Positions 1-6,208 of a stretch of DNA of 20,679 nucleotides are shown piece by piece. Numbering within the stretch: position 1 is the stretch's first letter; each line of letters starts with the position of its first letter. Under the pieces are notes generated by a model. It ran no database searches, was not told the DNA's origin, and saw only the letters and a program-made list of their open reading frames with translations. The position numbers and the translations under genes are program-made. Origin of the DNA: Actinomycetes bacterium (GTDB lineage Bacteria > Actinomycetota > Acidimicrobiia > Acidimicrobiales > SZUA-35); the NCBI GenBank assembly GCA_024227975.1, contig JAAETV010000292.1, forward strand, positions 1 through 20,679, read 5' to 3'.

Positions 1-264
1 GTCGACCCGATGGACCTCGGCCCCTACCTTCGCCGGATCGACTAGCAGGTTCGACGCGTCGCCGTTGCGACCGAGAGTGAACACCGGTCGGTGTTGGCAC
101 AACAGGAGATGATCACTCGTCCCGGTGAACAAGGCCCGCTGGAGATCCCAACACTCGGTATACTCGACGGTGCCGAGCCAACGGAACTGCAGGTCCGACC
201 CGAGCCCACCCCGGTGAGGCCCGGGGCCTTCGATCGGGGTGCTCATTGCTCGGGTAGCCGTCAT
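1..264 (-). CDS. lipB: Lipoyl(octanoyl) transferase LipB, partial (C-terminus beyond left edge)
   Basis: Only the first 88 residues are present; the gene runs off the left edge. LipB moves an octanoyl group from acyl carrier protein to the lysine of lipoyl domains, the first step of protein lipoylation in the cytosol. Visible family features are an RWLGTVEYTECWDLQ block near residues 28-42, then LLLCQHRPVFTLGRNGD around 53-69 (the usual EHxPVYTxGR signature), then NLL and GAEVHRVD leading to the substrate-binding region. The catalytic Cys/Lys lie in the missing part. The ATG at 264 is preferred over the in-frame ATG at 246 because a GAGGAG Shine-Dalgarno (270-275) sits 5 nt upstream of it. 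It follows sucB by 45 nt on the same strand, so the enzyme is probably co-expressed with its E2 substrate. Identification is confident. Confidence 0.9.
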   Translation of the reverse strand, partial: MTATRAMSTPIEGPGPHRGGLGSDLQFRWLGTVEYTECWDLQRALFTGTSDHLLLCQHRPVFTLGRNGDASNLLVDPAKVGAEVHRVD

Positions 265-309
265 GCCAGCTCCTCGGCTGGGTGCGATGGACTGGCCCGC
301 TGGTGGCCA

Positions 310-1797
310 CTAGGCCAGCTCAGCGTCCCAGTCTCGGGTTTCGATGATCTCCTTGGTCCTGGCCAGGAAGGCGGCGGCATAGGCACCGTCGATGGCTCGA
401 TGATCCCACGCCATGGCCAGAACGCCAACCGAGTGGATGGCGATCGACTCGTTGCCATAGTCATCCTCGATGACGACCGGCTTGCGCTTCACCCCATCGG
501 TGGAGAGGATCGCCACCTGGGGCTGGTTGATGATCGGGAACTGCATCATCGTCCCGTAGCTACCGGCGTTGGTCATGGTGAAGGTCCCACCCGACAGCTC
601 GTCTGGGGCCAGCTGTTTGGCCCTGGCCCGGCCCGCGAGATCGACGATGTCGCGGGCAATGGAGCGCATCCGCTTCCCGTCGGCGTCGCACACGACGGGG
701 GCCAAGAGGCCCTGGAAGTCGAGATCGACGGCAATGGCCAGGTTCACATAGTTGTGAACGACCAGCTCCCGCTCCCCTACTGAGGCATTGAGGTGGGGGT
801 ATTCGCGCAGGGCATCGATGGTGGCCCGAGCAATGAAGGGAAGATAGGTCAGGCTGAACCCCTCCTGTTCCTTGAACGATGCTCCCTCGCTTCGGCGAAC
901 GCTCTCGACGTTCTCATAGTCGACCTCGATGGCGGTCAGGGTGTGGGGGGCCAGACCCTTCGACATGACCATGTGCTCACCGGTCTTGCGGCGAATGTTC
1001 GACAGCGGTACCACGGCATCGCGGGTCCCAGCCTGGACGAGAGGGGCCGAGGCAGTGGTTGGGGCCGGGACCAGACTCGGCGCGGGGACAGGTGCGGGAG
1101 TGGGCGCCGGAGCAGGGGTATCGGGCACCGCCTGAGGCGCAGACACCGATGTCGGCGGAGGGACGGGGGCGGGTGCCGGCGGTTCCTGAGCTACTGGTAC
1201 CGGTTCCGGGCCTGCTCCTTCCAGGTCGGGGACGAGTTGGTTGGCCTCGATGAAGCGTTGGACATCGTCTCGGCTGATACGACCGCCGAGACCGGTGCCG
1301 GTGATGTTGTTCGGATCGATGCCGAATTCACCGATGAGGCGACGGACCACCGGTGACAACACCTTGCCATGCCCCTGGGTAGCCGTACTCTGAGCCGAGG
1401 GCGGGGCCGGGCTGAGAGTGGTGACCGAGGGGGTGTCAGGCACGCTGTCAGGCACGAATCCGGTGGCGGCTGCCGCCGGTCGGGCCACCACCGGCTCAGG
1501 CTCTACCATCACTGGCTCCGGCTCGGCTACCGGGGCCGGAGAAGGCTCAGCTACCGGGGCCGCACCATCGCTGAGAACGGCGAGGATGGTGCCGACGTCA
1601 ACGGTTTCCCCCTCTGAGACCCGGATCTCAGCCAGCGTTCCGCTGAAGGGGGACGGAACCTCGGTATCGACCTTGTCGGTCGAGACTTCGAACAAGACCT
1701 CGTCCCGGGCGACCGTGTCACCAACCTGCTTGAACCAACGGGTGATGGTCCCCTCGGTAACGGTCTCTCCCAGCTGCGGCATTTCTATGTCAGCCAC
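310..1797 (-). CDS. sucB: Dihydrolipoamide acyltransferase E2 (SucB, actinobacterial type)
   Basis: E2 core of a 2-oxo acid dehydrogenase complex: its lipoyl arm collects the acyl group from E1, the C-terminal domain passes it to CoA, and E3 reoxidises the arm. The 495 residues divide into a lipoyl domain (1-75) with the modified lysine K42 in STDKVDTEVPS; a Pro/Ala/Glu-rich linker (77-140); an E3/E1-binding domain (about 145-184); a second Pro/Ala linker (195-258); and the acyltransferase domain (262-495) with GTFTMTNAGSYG and the catalytic HRAIDG (H466, D470). There is a single lipoyl domain, fewer than in some actinobacterial homologues. The start is GTG with AGGAG at 1807-1811, 9 nt away. 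lpdA lies 63 nt upstream and lipB 45 nt downstream. By analogy with other Actinobacteria the same E2 may serve both pyruvate and 2-oxoglutarate E1s; the substrate cannot be read from sequence. Confidence 0.93.
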   Translation of the reverse strand: MADIEMPQLGETVTEGTITRWFKQVGDTVARDEVLFEVSTDKVDTEVPSPFSGTLAEIRVSEGETVDVGTILAVLSDGAAPVAEPSPAPVAEPEPVMVEPEPVVARPAAAATGFVPDSVPDTPSVTTLSPAPPSAQSTATQGHGKVLSPVVRRLIGEFGIDPNNITGTGLGGRISRDDVQRFIEANQLVPDLEGAGPEPVPVAQEPPAPAPVPPPTSVSAPQAVPDTPAPAPTPAPVPAPSLVPAPTTASAPLVQAGTRDAVVPLSNIRRKTGEHMVMSKGLAPHTLTAIEVDYENVESVRRSEGASFKEQEGFSLTYLPFIARATIDALREYPHLNASVGERELVVHNYVNLAIAVDLDFQGLLAPVVCDADGKRMRSIARDIVDLAGRARAKQLAPDELSGGTFTMTNAGSYGTMMQFPIINQPQVAILSTDGVKRKPVVIEDDYGNESIAIHSVGVLAMAWDHRAIDGAYAAAFLARTKEIIETRDWDAELA

Positions 1798-1860
1798 GTC
1801 GGTTGGCTCCTATCGATGATCTGGCGGTGTGGGGTCGGTTGCAGTACTTGGGGTGTTGAC

Positions 1861-3267
1861 TCATCCGTGGAGGGAGCGGCCGGTCAGGGCCAACACGCTC
1901 TCTCCAAAAAGCTCACTCATCGTTGGATGAGGTTGGATGAACTGGGCGACTTCTTCCACCGTCGCCTCCCAGTTGACAGCCAGGTAGCCCTGGCCGAGCT
2001 GCTCGGTCACCCATGGACCAACCATGTGGACCCCGAGCAGCTTCCCCGCCGTCCCATCGGGGTTCTTCTCAGCAATGATCTTGACCAGACCATCGGTCTC
2101 CCCGACGATCATGGCCCGACCATTACCGGCATAGCGATGCTTCGAGACCACGACATCGAAGCCAGCCTCGCGAGCCGACTCCTCGGAGTGCCCGACGAAA
2201 GCCACTTCTGGATGGCAGTAGATGCACCATGGGACCTTGTCGTAGTCGATGGGGTGCGGATCCTCACCCAAGATGTCGGTGATGGCCAACATCCCCTCGG
2301 CGAAGCCGATATGGGCCAGTTGGGCGGTTGCGATGACATCGCCGACGGCCCAGACGCCGGGCGCCGTCGTCCGGCAGTGCTCGTCGACGGTGATGAATCC
2401 CCGCTCGACCTGAACCGCGGTCTGGTCGAGACCCAGGGTGTCCGAAGCAGGACTGCGGCCTACCGAGATGACGACGGTCTCCACCGTCAACTGCTCATCG
2501 TCATCGCCAAAGGTCAGGGTCACCCCCTCGTCTGTCGTCTGCTGAGACTTGACCACTACGCCAGTCCTGATGGCGATACCCCGCTTCTTGAACGACCGCC
2601 GGACCACCTTGGTGGCATCGGCATCGCAGCCAGGCAGGATCTTCGGCTCGTACTCCAAGATCGTGACCTCGGTACCGAGATCACTCATCATCGAGGCGAA
2701 CTCACAGCCGATGGCGCCGCCTCCGATTACCGCAGCCGATTCCGGCAGCTCAGAGATGGAGAGCAACTCGTCGGAGGTGACGATGCGGCGATCGTCGACG
2801 GGGAACCCGTCGAGAGTACGGGGGACCGACCCGGCAGCCAGGATCACGGCATCACCGGTGATGGAGTGATCACCCGAGCTTCCCCCATAGATCCTCACCG
2901 TTCGATGATCGCCGTCCAGGCGGCCGACACCATCGAAGACATTGACCTTGCGGTTCTTGAGTAGGCCGGTCAGGCCACCGACGAGCTTGTCGATGATGAC
3001 CTGCTTGCGCTCCATGGTCGTCGCCCACTTGAGCTCCAGTGGGGTGGTATCGATCCCGAAAGCGGCGGCGTGACCAACGGTGCGGGCCACTGATGCCGTT
3101 TCGAGGAGCTCCTTGGCCGGGATGCACCCGACGTTGAGACAGGTACCCCCGATTCTCGCCTTCTCGACGAGAGCGATGCTGAGCCCCGCAGACGCCCCAT
3201 ACAACGCGGAGGCATAGCCGGCAGGCCCACCCCCGATGACGACGACGTCGAAGTGCTGATTGGACAA
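1861..3267 (-). CDS. lpdA: Dihydrolipoyl dehydrogenase (E3)
   Basis: FAD- and NAD-dependent E3 that reoxidises dihydrolipoamide on E2. Length (468 aa) is normal for the family. An FAD Rossmann motif IGGGPAGYASA lies at 11-21. The redox disulfide is C43-C48 in GGTCLNVGCIPAKELLE. The NAD-binding motif VIGGGAIGCEFAS is at 180-192, the second FAD motif GVWAVGDV at 304-311, and the C-terminal catalytic dyad is H447/E452 in PHPTMSE. All key residues are present, so it should be active. The start is TTG at 3267, supported by AGGTGG at 3274-3279 with a 6-nt spacer; no better ATG is in frame. It is first in the lpdA-sucB-lipB series, which supports a role in the pyruvate/2-oxoglutarate complexes rather than a mercuric or glutathione reductase role. 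Confidence 0.94.
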   Translation of the reverse strand: MSNQHFDVVVIGGGPAGYASALYGASAGLSIALVEKARIGGTCLNVGCIPAKELLETASVARTVGHAAAFGIDTTPLELKWATTMERKQVIIDKLVGGLTGLLKNRKVNVFDGVGRLDGDHRTVRIYGGSSGDHSITGDAVILAAGSVPRTLDGFPVDDRRIVTSDELLSISELPESAAVIGGGAIGCEFASMMSDLGTEVTILEYEPKILPGCDADATKVVRRSFKKRGIAIRTGVVVKSQQTTDEGVTLTFGDDDEQLTVETVVISVGRSPASDTLGLDQTAVQVERGFITVDEHCRTTAPGVWAVGDVIATAQLAHIGFAEGMLAITDILGEDPHPIDYDKVPWCIYCHPEVAFVGHSEESAREAGFDVVVSKHRYAGNGRAMIVGETDGLVKIIAEKNPDGTAGKLLGVHMVGPWVTEQLGQGYLAVNWEATVEEVAQFIQPHPTMSELFGESVLALTGRSLHG

Positions 3268-3378
3268 GGCAGACCACCTACTTCCGATGCGACCAGGTGA
3301 GGATATCGGCCACTGGTTGAGGGCTCGCGAACCTGACCGAAGATCATGATCTCGATTCGACCGGTTCGCCGAGATCCC

Positions 3379-3465
3379 TCAACTGATAAGGAGTTGAGTG
3401 GCAAAGGCGGCAAGGATGGCCAACCCACAACCCAGCGACAGAAACAGCAACATCCTCGTACTCAT
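3379..3465 (-). CDS. Putative 28-residue single-TM peptide upstream of lpdA
   Basis: A short reading frame beginning MSTRMLLFLSLGCG, with about 21 consecutive hydrophobic residues and a TQLLIS tail, reads as one membrane-spanning helix with positive charge at the N-terminus. It lies 111 nt upstream of lpdA on the same strand. A TANNNT box (TAGGCT, 3473-3478) ends 7 nt before its ATG, as at several other starts in this window, which suggests a leaderless message. There is no real Shine-Dalgarno. I do not recognise a family. It could be a chance frame in a promoter region; hydrophobic pattern and promoter spacing are the only support. Confidence 0.35.
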   Translation of the reverse strand: MSTRMLLFLSLGCGLAILAAFATQLLIS

Positions 3466-3472
3466 TGGGTCC

Positions 3473-3478
3473 AGCCTA
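3473..3478 (-). promoter_or_regulatory. Candidate -10 box TAGGCT for the 28-aa peptide / lpdA transcript
   Basis: TAGGCT on the minus strand matches the actinobacterial TANNNT -10 pattern, and its last T is 7 nt before the ATG at 3465. It overlaps the opposing -10 candidate at 3477-3482 by 2 nt. No clear -35 element is visible. It could serve a transcript that continues into lpdA. Confidence 0.35.
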
Positions 3479-3482
3479 TGGT
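3477..3482 (+). promoter_or_regulatory. Candidate -10 box TATGGT for the TIGR01777 gene
   Basis: TATGGT fits TANNNT and ends 7 nt before the ATG at 3490, consistent with a leaderless or nearly leaderless transcript. This spacing is one reason to prefer 3490 over the in-frame starts at 3478, 3481 and 3484. Confidence 0.4.
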
Positions 3483-3489
3483 GATGACC

Positions 3490-4389
3490 ATGGAGATCGC
3501 CGTCACCGGATCCAGCGGCCTGATCGGTACGGCGTTGATGACGCGCCTGGCCAGCGACGGCCATCGACCCATCGCCATGGTGAGACGAGACCCCCTACCG
3601 GGGGCCGACGAGGTCCGCTGGGATCCCGCCGCCAGCGTCCTCGACGCGGCCTCGCTGGAGGGGATCGAGGCCGTGGTCAATCTGGCCGGTTTCGGGATCG
3701 GCGAACGTCGCTGGAACGATCAGACCAAGCAGCTCCTCCTGTCGAGCCGGATCGACTCGACCCGACTGCTTGCCGCCACATTGGCCGGTCTGGCCAGAAG
3801 GCCGAGTTGTCTGCTGTCGGCCTCGGCGGTGGGGTTCTACGGCAATCGGGGTGATGAGGCATTGACCGAGGAGAGCTCGGGAGGTGGGGGCTTCGTGGCT
3901 GAGATGGCCGAAGCATGGGAGGCCGAGACGGCCCCAGCCCGAGAGGCCGGGATCACAACGACCCTGTTGCGAAGCGGGATCGTTCTCAGCCCCCACGGTG
4001 GGGCGTTGGCCAAGATGTTGCCCCTGTTCCGTCTCGGTCTGGGAGGCCGATTCGGTCGGGGCGACCAGTACCAGTCATGGATCACGATCGACGACGAGGT
4101 GGGAGCCATAGGGTTCCTCCTCAACAATCCGGTCGACGGACCAGCAAACCTGACGGCTCCCAACCCGGTCACCAATGCGGAGCTGACGTCGGCCCTGGGA
4201 GCGGTCTTGGGACGACCCGCCCTATTGCCGATCCCCACCTTCGGACCCAAGTTGCTGCTGGGATCGGAGATGGCCCAAAGCCTACTGTTCGATAGCCAGC
4301 GGGTTCTACCGGCCGTCCTCGACCGGGCTGGCTATCAATTCGAACATCGAGATATTGCGACCGGCTTGGCGGCCGTCGTCGAAAGGTGA
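3490..4389 (+). CDS. TIGR01777 family NAD(P)-dependent epimerase/SDR-like protein
   Basis: An extended short-chain dehydrogenase/reductase of the TIGR01777 family (relatives include E. coli YfcH and the Rv2216 type), usually annotated as sugar-nucleotide epimerase-like; the true substrate is unknown. At 299 aa it is of family length. The Rossmann motif GSSGLIG is at residues 7-13. AVVNLAGFGIGERRW and SASAVGFYG (the usual S-x-x-G-Y/F-Y-G region) follow, and the C-terminal LLLGSEMAQSLLFDSQRVLP segment matches the DUF1731-type tail. MEIAVTGSSG is the expected N-terminus; a longer in-frame extension back to 3346 is low-complexity and unlikely. Homologues in mycobacteria sit beside the E2 and lipB genes, so its position near sucB/lipB looks like conserved neighbourhood. 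An SRPBCC gene follows 7 nt after its stop. Confidence 0.88.
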   Translation: MEIAVTGSSGLIGTALMTRLASDGHRPIAMVRRDPLPGADEVRWDPAASVLDAASLEGIEAVVNLAGFGIGERRWNDQTKQLLLSSRIDSTRLLAATLAGLARRPSCLLSASAVGFYGNRGDEALTEESSGGGGFVAEMAEAWEAETAPAREAGITTTLLRSGIVLSPHGGALAKMLPLFRLGLGGRFGRGDQYQSWITIDDEVGAIGFLLNNPVDGPANLTAPNPVTNAELTSALGAVLGRPALLPIPTFGPKLLLGSEMAQSLLFDSQRVLPAVLDRAGYQFEHRDIATGLAAVVER

Positions 4390-4396
4390 GGCAGAC

Positions 4397-4858
4397 GTGA
4401 GCAACGGATCCAGCAGCCAGCAACACGAGAAGGTGGTGTTGGTCAGCAAGGTGATGGAAGCTGCCCCTGAGGCGATATTCGACCTGTTGGCCGATCCAGC
4501 CAGCCATCATCTGTTCGACGGTTCAGGATCAGTGATGGGCTCACGGGGTGGCAACCCTGAGCGGCTCAGCCTCGGAGCAAGGTTCGGGATGGACATGAAG
4601 CTCGGAATCCCGTACCGGATCACCAGCGAGGTGACCGAGTTCGAGGAGAACCGCGTGATTGCCTGGCGTCACTTGGGCCACCATGTGTGGCGCTATGAGC
4701 TGGAGCCGGTCGAAGGCGGGACCAGGGTCACCGAGTCGTTCAACTGGGGGGTGGCCCGCTTCCCCCCTTTCTATGAGTGGGTTGGCTACCCGGCTCGCCA
4801 CACCGAGAACATGACCAAGACTCTGGAGCGCATCGAAGCCCACTTGGCCGAAAGCTGA
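4397..4858 (+). CDS. SRPBCC family protein (polyketide cyclase/START-like)
   Basis: A 153-aa protein with the helix-grip SRPBCC pattern: an N-terminal strand KVVLVSKVMEAAPEAIFDLLADP, a central RITSEVTEFEENRVIAWRH strand pair, YELEPVEGGTRVTESFNW, and a C-terminal helix NMTKTLERIEAHL. Such proteins hold hydrophobic ligands in a deep pocket; ligand and role here are unknown. The GTG start at 4397 is set by AGGTGAGG (4384-4391) 5 nt upstream, a site that overlaps the stop codon of the preceding gene and suggests translational coupling. Its stop (4856-4858) directly abuts the stop of the convergent DUF427 gene at 4859. Confidence 0.85.
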   Translation: MSNGSSSQQHEKVVLVSKVMEAAPEAIFDLLADPASHHLFDGSGSVMGSRGGNPERLSLGARFGMDMKLGIPYRITSEVTEFEENRVIAWRHLGHHVWRYELEPVEGGTRVTESFNWGVARFPPFYEWVGYPARHTENMTKTLERIEAHLAES

Positions 4859-5074
4859 TCAGGTTGACACGGTAACGGCCCCGTAGAAGGCCACATGATC
4901 CCTGATCTCTGCTGCCGCATCCTTCGGTTCGTGATACGTCCAGGCTGCGTTCGACAGCTCCGTACCCTCGACATTGACGTTGTAGTAGCTCGCTGTGCCC
5001 TTCCATGGGCAGCCGGTCGTTCGTTCGGTTGGCGAGAAGTGGTCCCAGCGGATCGAATCCGGACCACGAGACAC
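4859..5074 (-). CDS. DUF427 domain protein, short form
   Basis: The 71 residues carry the DUF427 core: RTTGCPWKGTASYYNV, then SNAAWTYHEPKDAAAEI and a DHVAFYGAV terminus, matching the family pattern T-x-CPxKGxAxYY and A-W-Y-x-E-P. The family is usually about 90-95 residues, and the N-terminal strand with the YFP-like motif is missing here. Upstream sequence in frame (back to 5242) overlaps rnhA and looks like out-of-frame translation, so the GTG at 5074 is the most reasonable start; GGAGG at 5091-5095 is too distant (16 nt) to settle it. It follows rnhA by 25 nt on the same strand. The family's biochemical function is not established. Confidence 0.72.
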   Translation of the reverse strand: MSRGPDSIRWDHFSPTERTTGCPWKGTASYYNVNVEGTELSNAAWTYHEPKDAAAEIRDHVAFYGAVTVST

Positions 5075-5099
5075 CCCCAGAGGGCAGAGGCCTCCAGCT

Positions 5100-6053
5100 C
5101 TACAACACAATGACACCCAGGCCGGCGGTCTCCGCCTCGGTGGCCATAGCCTCGTCACCGACGATGATGGCCCCGACGGCAGCGTCCCACAACCATGCGT
5201 TGCGAGCCTTGACCGACCGGCCGGGGGTAGCAGGATCACCATCGAGGGTCACGACCCAAGTTGCGGCCTCTATGGCTCGATCGAAGCGGGCCCGATCCGC
5301 CGGTGACCAGACCCGAACTGGATCCGGATAGGGCAATACGATGGCCAATGGCACGCCCTTGTCTATGGCCGCCTCGGCCGCCAGTAGCTCGGTGCCGAGG
5401 CGTAGCCCGGAGACAACTACATCATTGTGCTCATCGAGACCGGCCAGGGCCCCTTCGAGCTCTTCTTGCTGCTCCTCATCGAGCTCACGTGCTCCGCTGA
5501 TGACGATGGCTTGTTCGACCGACCACGGCGCCCTCGTCGGGGCAGCCGAGAGGGAGGAGCCACTGGGCTCCGCCGGCCGTGCATTGCGTAGCTTCTCAAC
5601 TTCGGCCACGGCCATCTGGTCAGCGATCTCGTTGAGCTCGTTGCCGGCGTGGCCCTTGACCCAGGTGAAGGTCAGCTCATCGGATCGCGCCAGATACTGG
5701 TCGATCAGAGGCTCCCACAGGTCACGGTTGGCCACCGGCTTCTTCTGGGTGTTCTTCCAGCCCCGAGCCAGCCACCCCTCATACCAACGGTCGTTGAAGC
5801 AGTTGACCACATAGGTCGAGTCCGAGTGGATGGCGAGAGGTCCTTCGATGGTGCTGACCGCTTCGAGGACTGCCGTCAGTTCCATCCGCTGATTCGTGGT
5901 GTCAGCATCAGCGCCACTGTTGCGGTGACCGTCCTCGGTCACCCAAGCCCACCCTCCAGGGCCAGGGTTGCCTGAACATGCACCATCAGTAAACACTCGC
6001 ACGCCACAGCATGCCGGGAGCGAAGGACTTCCACTCGGCAGCTCCAGACCCAT
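5100..6053 (-). CDS. rnhA: Ribonuclease HI with C-terminal SLOG/YpsA-like domain
   Basis: The N-terminal half is a complete RNase HI, which cuts RNA in RNA-DNA hybrids: FTDGACSGNPGPGGWAW with catalytic D23, QRMELTAV with E58, IHSDSTYVVN with D78, the basic loop WKNTQKKPVANRDLW, WVKGHAGNELNEIAD with H135 and D145 (numbered from the ATG at 6053). After a Ser/Ala/Pro linker, about 135 residues from near 180 form a second Rossmann-like domain: AIVISGARELDEEQQ, VVVSGLRLGTELLAAEAAID, VPLAIVLPYPDP, ATWVVTL, AAVGAIIVGDEA. This resembles YpsA/DUF1273 and related SLOG nucleotide-sensing folds. The RNase HI assignment is firm; the SLOG call rests on motif pattern only. A GTG at 6095 (14 residues longer) and a GTG at 6002 are alternative starts. 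It is divergent from aceE. Confidence 0.88.
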   Translation of the reverse strand: MGLELPSGSPSLPACCGVRVFTDGACSGNPGPGGWAWVTEDGHRNSGADADTTNQRMELTAVLEAVSTIEGPLAIHSDSTYVVNCFNDRWYEGWLARGWKNTQKKPVANRDLWEPLIDQYLARSDELTFTWVKGHAGNELNEIADQMAVAEVEKLRNARPAEPSGSSLSAAPTRAPWSVEQAIVISGARELDEEQQEELEGALAGLDEHNDVVVSGLRLGTELLAAEAAIDKGVPLAIVLPYPDPVRVWSPADRARFDRAIEAATWVVTLDGDPATPGRSVKARNAWLWDAAVGAIIVGDEAMATEAETAGLGVIVL

Positions 6054-6208
6054 TGACCGGGTCAAGACTCCCCGTGGCGAGCCCCGGCCCGTCACGGGGC
6101 TACAGTGAGTTTCTCTCGCCGCTACTGGTTCAAGACAACCAGTTGATGCGATGCGCCGCGGCCCCGTCTCGCTCCGACGGATGCTGACAACGACAGGAAC
6201 CCTGCCCC

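Noticed and set aside
91..783. Long plus-strand frame opposite sucB and lipB
   Set aside because: It is the shadow of two clear genes on the other strand, has no recognisable domain, and its composition follows from the codon bias of sucB.
5075..5242. N-terminal extension of the DUF427 frame over rnhA
   Set aside because: The residues (Arg/Pro-rich, Cys-rich) resemble out-of-frame rnhA, not the DUF427 N-terminus.
6078..6106. aceE promoter with TACAGT (6101-6106) as -10
   Set aside because: The box fits TANNNT, but there is no -35-like sequence and the leader would be about 100 nt, so one short match is not enough to call it.
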